28,307 nucleotides of DNA, taken from assembly GCA_034437715.1 (NCBI GenBank), contig DAOTTR010000047.1, positions 1 to 28,307 of the forward strand. Direction: 5' to 3'. Below are positions 22,174 to 28,307 of the stretch, piece after piece (within the stretch, counting starts at the first letter, position 1; each line of letters opens with the position of its first letter). The stretch is from JAHBVH01 sp034437715 (GTDB lineage Bacteria; Chloroflexota; Anaerolineae; Caldilineales; Caldilineaceae). The notes under the pieces were generated by a model. That model was not told where the DNA came from. It saw only the letters and a list, made by a program, of their open reading frames with translations, and made no database searches. The position numbers were made by a program, and so were the translations under genes.

Positions 22174-23571
22174 ATGCCTACTCCCATTCCAGCCCTGACC
22201 CCTGCGGGGTCAGGCCACCAATTTGTCTGCTATGCCGACAGTTGTTCCGGTGTGCCGGGCGCGCACCACGCCGAAACCTTGGCTGCTGTCAATGCTGTAC
22301 TGGCCAGGCTAGAACCACGTCCCGAATTTATCTGCTTTCCGGGCGACGAAATTATTGGGTTGACTGCCGACGATGCCGAATTGCGCCGTCAATGGCAATA
22401 CTGGTTTACCCACGAAATGGCCTGGCTGGATCGGGCGGCGATTCCGCTCTATCATACCACTGGCAACCACACCACCTATGACCCAGCCAGCGAAGCGATT
22501 TTCCGCGAGGTCATGGCTCACCTACCGCGCAATGGCCCGCCTGGACAGGCCGGGTTGAGCTATTTTGTGCGCCGTGATGACCTGCTGCTCGTCTTTGTCA
22601 ATACGCTCTGGTCTGGATTGGGCGGTGAAGGCTATGTCGAAACGCGCTGGCTAGAGCAGATCCTGACCGAACACGCCGATGCCCGCTACAAGCTGGTCTT
22701 TGGGCATCATCCTGTTTTTCCCGTCAATGGCTTTGCTGGTGCACGTCAACGGGAACTCGCGCCGGAATGTGGACAACCTTTCTGGCAACTATTGGTGCGT
22801 CAGGGGGTGCTGGCCTATTGGTGCAGCCACATTTTGGCATTTGATGTGCAGGTGCATCAGGGCGTGCTGCAAATTGTAACGGCCGGGGCAGGTACGGCGC
22901 ATCGTATGCCCGAGGGTATTGAATATTTGCACGGTGTACAAGCCGCGTTGGATCGGGATGGTTTACGCTATCAGGTGTTGGACACGACAGGGCAGCGCCG
23001 CGAATGGCTGGCCTGGCCTTTTCACTTGCCGCCTTCAAACCAGTGGCCGCGGATCGAGCTGGGCGAAACGGCTGCCCCCTTTGCGCCGGGCGAGCCAACA
23101 AGCGATGCCGCTGATCTGCTCGTATGGCGCTTCTGTGGACAGAGCGCGCCATCTGATATTGGTTCGCCGCAGACCTTGCTCGCGGCTTGGGAGCCGGGAC
23201 CGTTGCTGGCACCGCTGTGGATTGGTCTGCTCGGTTGTGAACAACGTTTGGCCGTTACCATCGCGCCACAACCGGGGCGCAGCCCACATCTGTGGACGGG
23301 ACCCACCCTGTCGCCGCGTGAACCCTTTTTGGTACAACTGGCGATCCACACGGGCATGGGGCCGGGCGGCTTGCTCTGGCGCTGGGATGATGAATCGCCT
23401 TGGTCGTCGCTGCAGGGCACAGCCGCCTGGGGTGCAGAACGTTTGCCTTGGCCGGCGCGCTGGAGTATTGGGCAAGGGCCGCGTGGTACGACAGACCGCC
23501 CCTTCCGTGGTGCGGATCTGCGCATCAACGGCCACCACGAACAGTTGCGCTTGCCTGGAAAATTGTTTTAG
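22174..23571 (+). CDS. Calcineurin-like metallophosphoesterase
   Basis: The 465-residue protein has a binuclear metallophosphoesterase core. Its motifs are YADSC (in place of DxH), FPGDEI, the strong TGNHTTYD and VFGHHPVFP, and a degenerate final motif CSHILAFD (usually GHxH). Substrates of such proteins range from phosphodiesters to phosphoproteins. Residues beyond about 290 form a separate Trp/Pro-rich, probably beta-rich domain (LLVWRFCGQ, LLWRWDDESPWSS) of unknown role. The ATG at 22174 is preferred; a TTG at 22117 would extend it. There is no signal peptide. It is GC-rich, unlike the AT-rich modules on both sides, and either belongs to the ancestral locus or arrived separately. Confidence 0.75.
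   Translation: MPTPIPALTPAGSGHQFVCYADSCSGVPGAHHAETLAAVNAVLARLEPRPEFICFPGDEIIGLTADDAELRRQWQYWFTHEMAWLDRAAIPLYHTTGNHTTYDPASEAIFREVMAHLPRNGPPGQAGLSYFVRRDDLLLVFVNTLWSGLGGEGYVETRWLEQILTEHADARYKLVFGHHPVFPVNGFAGARQRELAPECGQPFWQLLVRQGVLAYWCSHILAFDVQVHQGVLQIVTAGAGTAHRMPEGIEYLHGVQAALDRDGLRYQVLDTTGQRREWLAWPFHLPPSNQWPRIELGETAAPFAPGEPTSDAADLLVWRFCGQSAPSDIGSPQTLLAAWEPGPLLAPLWIGLLGCEQRLAVTIAPQPGRSPHLWTGPTLSPREPFLVQLAIHTGMGPGGLLWRWDDESPWSSLQGTAAWGAERLPWPARWSIGQGPRGTTDRPFRGADLRINGHHEQLRLPGKLF
22194..22214. repeat. Perfect GC-rich hairpin inside the 5' end of the phosphoesterase gene
   Basis: Arms CCTGACCCC and GGGGTCAGG (9 bp) enclose a 3-nt loop. It is translated as part of ALTPAGSG, near codon 10, just before the first core strand. 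Such a stable hairpin close to the start would be expected to slow translation initiation. It may be a captured palindromic repeat. Confidence 0.6.
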
Positions 23572-23610
23572 AACTCTGGATCGTTCCTCAGTATTCGGCT
23601 TGATAGCTAG

Positions 23611-23620
23611 AACAATTGTT
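23611..23620. promoter_or_regulatory. AACAATTGTT palindrome abutting a -35 box
   Basis: This 10-bp perfect palindrome ends on the base before the -35 box of the methyltransferase-ATPase-HNH operon. It is a plausible operator, though the short AT-rich sequence could arise by chance. No controller gene was found in the cassette. Confidence 0.3.
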
Positions 23621-23648
23621 TTGATAAAATCGTTGCTGCTAATATAAT
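23621..23648 (+). promoter_or_regulatory. Near-consensus promoter of the methyltransferase-ATPase-HNH operon
   Basis: The -35 box TTGATA (23621-23626, 5 of 6) and a perfect -10 box TATAAT (23643-23648) are separated by 16 nt. Transcription would begin near 23655, about 50 nt before the methyltransferase ATG. No other equally good promoter is seen inside the operon, and the genes are packed closely. Confidence 0.7.
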
Positions 23649-23703
23649 GATGCTGTCGAAATTGTATAAGATATCATAGAAGCCGAAAAAGAACCCTTGC
23701 CTT

Positions 23704-24549
23704 ATGATTGAAGTTTCTCAGTTTACCAGTGGACACACACGCTCAGATGTGAAGTGGGGTGTTTATAATGGAAATGCATTTGAGGTCTTGCAAGAATTAC
23801 CTGATGCTTCTTTTAACTGTGTGATTACCTCTCCTCCTTACTTTTGGTTACGTAATTATGGAATTGATGGACAAATTGGTCTTGAAGAGAATGTTTTTGA
23901 TTATGTTGATTCGCTTTGTTCCGTAATGGATGAAGTTTATCGAGTGTTAAGAAATGACGGTGTGCTATTCCTGAATCTAGGAGACACGTATTACTCAGGC
24001 AAAGGGCAGTCGCACGGTGTAGATAAAAAAAGTAGTAAGCGCCGTTTTGGATTAAGAGCTGTTGATAAGAGTGGTGGGTTAGATATCGGCGTTAAGCCTA
24101 AGTCGTTGATTGGGATTCCATGGCGTGTTGCAATCGAGATGATAAACCGAGCCTGGGTTCTTCGTAGTTCAATTATTTGGTACCGGAAAAATGCTCTTCC
24201 AGAAGCGGTAAAAGACAGACCTAAGCGTAGCTATGAACATGTTTTCATGTTTACAAAAAATCGGAAATATTATTTTGATAGGCAGGTCCTCGAAGAAGAA
24301 GAACAGGAAGATATGTGGACAATTGTTGCGCGTCCCAAGGCTTCACACTTAGGAACAGCCCCATTCCCAGATGAATTAGTTGAAAGATGCTTAGGGATTG
24401 GTTGCCCACCTAATGGTAGTGTACTTGATCCATTCGCTGGTGGTGGGACAACCCTGAGAGTCGCAACTACGTCAGGTAGGCCTGCCACTGGAATTGAACT
24501 TAATCCTGAATACTGTCATTACATGATAAACGAACTGTTGAGTTTATAG
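23704..24549 (+). CDS. Site-specific DNA methyltransferase of the three-gene cassette
   Basis: This 281-residue beta-class DNA amino-methyltransferase carries motif IV TSPPYFWLRNYG (42-53) with the following GQIGLEE, and motif I DPFAGGGTT at 242-250. Between them KPKSLIGIPWRVAIEM, SSIIWYRKNALPEAVKDRP and YEHVFMFTKNRKYYFD match a common group of restriction-modification methyltransferases. TSPPY allows either N4-cytosine or N6-adenine. It is distinct from the methyltransferase at 19929: shorter, with little similarity outside the motifs. It is the first gene behind the 23621 promoter, and the ATPase gene starts 11 nt after its stop. It probably protects the host sites recognised by the downstream ATPase/nuclease pair. 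Confidence 0.9.
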   Translation: MIEVSQFTSGHTRSDVKWGVYNGNAFEVLQELPDASFNCVITSPPYFWLRNYGIDGQIGLEENVFDYVDSLCSVMDEVYRVLRNDGVLFLNLGDTYYSGKGQSHGVDKKSSKRRFGLRAVDKSGGLDIGVKPKSLIGIPWRVAIEMINRAWVLRSSIIWYRKNALPEAVKDRPKRSYEHVFMFTKNRKYYFDRQVLEEEEQEDMWTIVARPKASHLGTAPFPDELVERCLGIGCPPNGSVLDPFAGGGTTLRVATTSGRPATGIELNPEYCHYMINELLSL

Positions 24550-24560
24550 GACTCTTACAC

Positions 24561-26501
24561 ATGTATCTTAATCATGTTCAAATAATAAATGCGTTAAAAC
24601 TGCTCGAAAAAGTTCATATATTCTTTGGAGTCACTTTTTTGGTCTGTAAACAGGCTGAGATACCTGTAGGACATGCTATCGATTTTGCAATTAATCAAGA
24701 AGAAAAACTATTTTTAGAAAAATATTACAAACCTATTACTAAATCAGAACAATATTATAGGCCATTTAGAATCTCGGATAAGAGCCAATATTGGCTCCGA
24801 TCTGATTATCCATCAAGTGGATCACAAAAAACAAGAACATCAGGTATCTTTGGATCAGCATTTATACATCCCAAAGGAACTAGCGTATGGGGATGGCAAA
24901 CGAATTATATTGATATATTGCAGCAAGGATTATATAAGTCAAAATTAATTCCCGCATTTGCACTTAGTATATGGCTATTCCGTGAATATCATTGGCCAGA
25001 TGACACATCACCTCAAGATATTCTTAACACTTTTACTTCTCAGTTTAAAATTACTGAAGTTGAAAAATTGCAGTTGTTCGACATGTCAATTCCTGAAAGT
25101 ATTAGTCAAGGAGAATGGCTTACCAACAATGTTTTTTCTTGGGAAGCGCTTTCGGATAATTTAGAAATTCCATCGCCACCAGATGTTCCTCCTGATGAAG
25201 GAGGTGCTTTAGCATCTTTGTTACTGCAAGGAATTGGCCCAGCTAAGAAGATTGAATTTGATCTTGCGGAAAGGGTAAATTTGTTAACTGGTGATAATGG
25301 CCTTGGCAAAACATTTATCCTTGATTGTGCATGGTGGGCATTAAGTGGTAACTGGGCAGGTTTCCCGGCATATCCACGTGAAGATGCTAAACGTAATGAA
25401 CCTAAAATTAGTTTTGAAATAGCAAGTTCTTCAGGTAAACATAATCGAGGCGATTCAACCTATAATTGGGAAATGCAAGAATGGTCTTTGCCAGATGATA
25501 AACCTACAATTCCAGGTTTATTGATATACGCACGTGTAGATGGTGCTTTTGCAATTTGGGATCCATCGCGTGATTACTGGTCTACTTCGTCAAAGAGGAC
25601 AGGAACAAAGCCTTTGATCTTCAGCCGTGAAGATGTCTGGAATGGTATAAGGGACAATACGACTGAAAGAACAACATTTTTAGCAAATGGCTTAATACAA
25701 GATTGGGTCAATTGGCAGAATAGCTCTGATCAACAACCGTTTAGTACCCTAGAAAAAGTTCTAAAACGGTTATCACCTCCAAGTTTAGAGCTAGGTGATT
25801 TAGGGTACTTGGAACCGGGCAAACCGACAAGAATAGCGAGAGATAGTCGTTTAATACCAACGATAAGACACTCTTATGGCGAGGTCCCTATCGTTCATGC
25901 ATCTGCTGGAGTAAGACGTATTATTGCGCTTGCATATTTAATTGTTTGGGCTTGGCAAGAACATCAAGAGCAATCTAAACTGATTCGTAAAGAGCCACAA
26001 AGTCGCATGGTCGTTCTAGTGGACGAGATCGAAGCTCACTTACATCCACAATGGCAGCGTGCCATTTTACCTGCATTGCTTGAAGTCCGAAGAGATCTGA
26101 ATCCAGAACTACGTGTACAGCTTATGGTCGCTACTCATTCCCCCTTAGTTATGGCATCTGTTGAACCTTTTTTCGACGTTAATAGAGATAAAATTTTTCA
26201 TATCAACTTAGTAAGAAGCGCTCTTTATGGGACGGAAGTGGAAGTGGAGAATCCTGACTTTGTAAAATACGGAACTGTTGATTCCTGGCTACGCTCCGAC
26301 ATATTTGAGTTAGAACAGGCTAGGTCGTTTGAAGCGGAGAAAGCTATTGAAGATGCTAAAAAATTACAAGTACAAGATAATATTTCTGAAGAAGAAGTGA
26401 GAGAAGTATCGGATCGGTTAATGAGATATCTTCCTACCCATGGAGATGGTTTCTGGCCGCGTTGGACATTTTTTGCAAGCCAGCATGGTGTAGCTTTATG
26501 A
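24561..26501 (+). CDS. ABC/SMC-type ATPase with novel N-terminal domain (Septu PtuA-like)
   Basis: The 646-residue protein has two parts. Residues 1 to about 215 form a domain I do not recognise, with notable stretches YYRPFRISDKSQYWLRSDYP and HPKGTSVWGWQTNYIDIL; the polar aromatic character suggests nucleic-acid or ligand recognition. A Pro-rich linker (SPPDVPPDEGG) leads into an AAA-type ABC ATPase: Walker A GDNGLGKT (244-251), an ABC-signature-like SAGVRRIIALAYL, Walker B VVLVDEIEAHLHP (D488, E489) and the H-loop ATHSP (H526). This ATPase type is found in Septu PtuA, retron-linked ATPases and OLD-like defence proteins; no TOPRIM domain is seen. It overlaps the HNH gene by ATGA, so the two are translationally coupled, as expected for subunits of one complex. 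Confidence 0.85.
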   Translation: MYLNHVQIINALKLLEKVHIFFGVTFLVCKQAEIPVGHAIDFAINQEEKLFLEKYYKPITKSEQYYRPFRISDKSQYWLRSDYPSSGSQKTRTSGIFGSAFIHPKGTSVWGWQTNYIDILQQGLYKSKLIPAFALSIWLFREYHWPDDTSPQDILNTFTSQFKITEVEKLQLFDMSIPESISQGEWLTNNVFSWEALSDNLEIPSPPDVPPDEGGALASLLLQGIGPAKKIEFDLAERVNLLTGDNGLGKTFILDCAWWALSGNWAGFPAYPREDAKRNEPKISFEIASSSGKHNRGDSTYNWEMQEWSLPDDKPTIPGLLIYARVDGAFAIWDPSRDYWSTSSKRTGTKPLIFSREDVWNGIRDNTTERTTFLANGLIQDWVNWQNSSDQQPFSTLEKVLKRLSPPSLELGDLGYLEPGKPTRIARDSRLIPTIRHSYGEVPIVHASAGVRRIIALAYLIVWAWQEHQEQSKLIRKEPQSRMVVLVDEIEAHLHPQWQRAILPALLEVRRDLNPELRVQLMVATHSPLVMASVEPFFDVNRDKIFHINLVRSALYGTEVEVENPDFVKYGTVDSWLRSDIFELEQARSFEAEKAIEDAKKLQVQDNISEEEVREVSDRLMRYLPTHGDGFWPRWTFFASQHGVAL

Positions 26502-27112
26502 TTCCTGTTAGATTAGAAAGTGAACCAGAGTTTTTTGCTGAACAAGTTACGAACCCTGGGACACAATTTTTAGGTATAATACCTCACCCTACTTCTGATC
26601 AATGGAAAGGCAAAGAGTACTGGCAGATAGCATTACCGGATATGAGAATTAAATATAAGGGCATGTGTGCATACTGTGCGCATTGGATTCCCCATAGCAC
26701 TGGTAATCATTCGATTGATCATTTTCTGCCGAAGTCACAAAATCCTGAATTAGCATATGTCTGGAGCAATTTCCGCTACGTATCCGCTAGATTCAATAGT
26801 CGTAAAGGCACGCGCCCTATCATTGATCCTTTTCTTCTATCGCCTAACTGGTTTACGATAGATTTTAGTTCTTTCCTGATTCGCCCTCACTCTGCTCTAC
26901 AATCACAACAAAAAGAAGATGTTAATCAGACTATTAAAATTTTGCAACTTAATTCTGATGATGATCTAGTCTTTGAACGTCAAACCTGGTTCATTGATTA
27001 TTTGAAAGGCGAAATTACATTTGAGCATCTCAAGCGGCATGCTCCATTTATTGCCTATGAATTAGAACGTCAGGATTTATTAAGAAATTTATCAATACCG
27101 AAAAATCTATGA
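26498..27112 (+). CDS. HNH nuclease, PtuB-like effector
   Basis: The 204-residue protein contains one HNH-type beta-beta-alpha metal module. A zinc knuckle MCAYCAHW (C57, C60) precedes NHSIDHFLPKS (D74, H75), then VWSNFRY (N91) and FNSRKGTRPIIDPF (N100). Spacing and the DHFLPKS/NSRKG pattern resemble PtuB and related TIGR02646-type HNH proteins, which pair with ABC-type ATPases in Septu and some retrons. The second zinc pair of many such proteins is missing (RYVSARFNSRKG). The start is the ATG at 26498, inside the ATPase stop codon (ATGA); a longer frame from 26462 would overlap by 40 nt. It should cleave nucleic acid when licensed by the ATPase. Its stop overlaps the next start, again by ATGA. 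Confidence 0.85.
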   Translation: MIPVRLESEPEFFAEQVTNPGTQFLGIIPHPTSDQWKGKEYWQIALPDMRIKYKGMCAYCAHWIPHSTGNHSIDHFLPKSQNPELAYVWSNFRYVSARFNSRKGTRPIIDPFLLSPNWFTIDFSSFLIRPHSALQSQQKEDVNQTIKILQLNSDDDLVFERQTWFIDYLKGEITFEHLKRHAPFIAYELERQDLLRNLSIPKNL

Positions 27113-27864
27113 ACTGGTCACAATTTCGCGCTACGCGCAAACAGCGCACCCGTCCTTTGATTGTTGCGCATCGCGGCACGCCCGATGTACAACCAGAAAA
27201 TACGCTGCCCTCTTTTCAACTGGCGCTGATGCAGGGTGCGGATGCCTTGGAAACGGATCTGCGCTTTACGCGCGATGACCAGATCGTGCTGCTGCATGAT
27301 AGCACGCTCGACCGCACAACTGATGGCCAAGGCGCGGTGCAAAGTTATACATTGGCCGAACTGAAGCGCTACAGAACGCGCGCCCCCAATGGCCAGCTTA
27401 GCGATGCGCCCATTATCACGCTGGCCGAGTTGATTGAGGCGACCAACGCCCAGACACCCTTGCTGCTAGAACTCAAAGATGCGCGTTTTACACAGCCGCG
27501 CGACGCCATGCGGCTGGTCGAATTGCTCGACCGCTACGATATGGTGCAGCGCACGGCGATTATCTCTTTCCATCGCGACTATGTCGCAAGTGTGGAGGCC
27601 GCACGCCCCGTGATTCCCACAGGGAATATCACCCTCTGGAATCCCTTGCCCATGAGCAGTTCGGAACTGTTGGGGCCGGTCTGGCCACTGCTCTATCTGA
27701 ATCCACTTTATGTGTGGTGGGCACATCGGCTGGGGAAAGTGATCTGTCCGCTCGATCCAAAACCCGAACCACGGATCCGCTACTATCTGCGGTTGGGGGT
27801 CGATGCGTTGCTGACGGATAATCCTGCGCTAACTCTGGATGCAATCGCACAGGCGCAGGGGTAA
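27109..27864 (+). CDS. Glycerophosphodiester phosphodiesterase
   Basis: This 251-residue TIM-barrel enzyme of the GDPD family hydrolyses glycerophosphodiesters to glycerol 3-phosphate and an alcohol. Catalytic motifs are AHRGTPDVQPENTLPSF (HR and E), DALETDLR (E and D for Ca2+), LLHDSTLDRTTDG (second His) and LLLELKD. The C-terminal GVDALLTDNPAL closes the barrel. It has no signal peptide, so it is probably cytosolic. It is GC-rich like the core genome, yet its ATG overlaps the stop of the AT-rich HNH gene by 4 nt. It is therefore now expressed, at least in part, from the defence operon. No promoter of its own is evident in the upstream AT-rich sequence. Confidence 0.92.
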   Translation: MNWSQFRATRKQRTRPLIVAHRGTPDVQPENTLPSFQLALMQGADALETDLRFTRDDQIVLLHDSTLDRTTDGQGAVQSYTLAELKRYRTRAPNGQLSDAPIITLAELIEATNAQTPLLLELKDARFTQPRDAMRLVELLDRYDMVQRTAIISFHRDYVASVEAARPVIPTGNITLWNPLPMSSSELLGPVWPLLYLNPLYVWWAHRLGKVICPLDPKPEPRIRYYLRLGVDALLTDNPALTLDAIAQAQG

Positions 27865-27923
27865 AGAGACGATACAATCAAGCTGAAGCTCGCGATTTCA
27901 ATTTCAAGAAAATAGTGCGAATT

Positions 27924-28307
27924 ATGAATTCACAACCATCTGTTCTGCCCGCTACCGACGAAAAGCCGCGCTTTGTCAACAACATGTTCGCGCGCATTGC
28001 CTCCACCTATGATCTGATGAACCGGCTCATGAGCTTGGGCCAGGATCAACAGTGGCGGCGTGAGCTGTTGGACAATTGCCAGTTGCCGCTGCATGGTATG
28101 CTGCTCGACGTGGGCACAGGCACGGGCGATATTGCCTATGAAGCCATGCGCCGCTATCCTGGCGTGCAGGCCTATGGCACGGACTTTACCTATGAGATGA
28201 TGGCGGCTGGTGTTGGCAAAATGCCTGGCCGCGTCCTGCCCTTTGCCCAAGGCGACACCTTTGCGTTGCCCTATCCCGATAACACATTTGATGCTGTGGT
28301 CAGTGGC
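27924..28307 (+). CDS. UbiE/MenG-type quinone methyltransferase (3' end outside window)
   Basis: The first 128 codons of a class I AdoMet-dependent methyltransferase are present. The start RFVNNMFARIASTYDLMNRLMSLGQDQQWRR is the hallmark of demethylmenaquinone/ubiquinone C-methyltransferases, and motif I is LLDVGTGTGDIAYEA. FALPYPDNTFDAVVSG reaches the window end. In an anaerobe or a menaquinone user it would methylate demethylmenaquinone in the last step of menaquinone synthesis. The ATG at 27924 is the only plausible start; the ribosome site is weak. The gene follows the glycerophosphodiesterase after 59 nt. About half of the expected ~230-240 residues are visible. Confidence 0.9.
   Translation, partial: MNSQPSVLPATDEKPRFVNNMFARIASTYDLMNRLMSLGQDQQWRRELLDNCQLPLHGMLLDVGTGTGDIAYEAMRRYPGVQAYGTDFTYEMMAAGVGKMPGRVLPFAQGDTFALPYPDNTFDAVVSG

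Noticed and set aside
26462..26497. A 12-codon N-terminal extension of the HNH gene
   Set aside because: It would overlap the ATPase gene by 40 nt; the ATGA junction at 26498 is the usual coupled arrangement.
23704..27112. McrBC-type or BREX/DISARM system
   Set aside because: There is no GTPase McrB signature, McrC, PglZ, helicase or phospholipase D domain; the ATPase is ABC/SMC-like and the nuclease is HNH.

Overview
The window reads as a bacterial chromosome segment, most likely from a member of the Chloroflexota (Anaerolineae/Caldilineae-like). This assignment is an inference. It rests on gene content (NurA nuclease, an AAA ATPase fused to an OmpR-type winged helix, a LysM plus lamin-tail surface protein, a UbiE/MenG-type methyltransferase), on a moderately GC-rich core, and on frequent small palindromic repeats. 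No rRNA, tRNA or CRISPR array was recognised.

Layout. 1-4856 is a sugar-catabolism segment on the plus strand: the 3' end of an L-rhamnose mutarotase, an L-fucose/L-arabinose-type isomerase, a KDPG/KHG aldolase and a radical SAM sulfatase-maturase-like enzyme. A HigBA toxin-antitoxin pair with its own promoter sits inside it. 5036-7852 carries NurA and an AI-2E family permease. 7849-13146 is a block of minus-strand genes: LysM/lamin-tail protein, a charged disordered protein, asparaginyl-tRNA synthetase, a WecA/MraY-type sugar-phosphate transferase and TsaD, the last three tightly packed. 13366-19759 holds a membrane-anchored HtrA protease, a zinc-ribbon protein, the ATPase/winged-helix regulator, a PH-like membrane protein with a good promoter, a Nudix hydrolase and a mannonate-dehydratase-like enolase-superfamily enzyme. 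That dehydratase and the aldolase at 2862 could work in the same sugar-acid route.

19770-27112 is an accessory (defence) region, visibly more AT-rich than its flanks except for a GC-rich metallophosphoesterase in the middle. It holds two modules. The first is a DNA methyltransferase followed by an HNH endonuclease gene split by a short non-autonomous transposon of about 90 bp. Removing the insert and one copy of the TA(A) target duplication restores a 332-codon frame. The second is a compact operon behind a near-consensus promoter: DNA methyltransferase, a large ATPase with an unrecognised N-terminal domain, and a PtuB-like HNH nuclease. This second module is the best candidate for an undescribed system: a Septu-like ATPase/HNH pair with its own modification enzyme. 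Its last gene overlaps the start of an ordinary GC-rich glycerophosphodiesterase gene by ATGA, so the cassette border is nearly base-exact. The window ends inside a ubiE/menG-like gene.

Other items of note are a dispersed ~62 bp repeat family (11451-11512 and, inverted, 19789-19851, the second copy inside perfect 14-bp inverted repeats at the edge of the accessory region), several nested palindromes, and a serine replacing the usually invariant Asp in the WecA/MraY-type enzyme.
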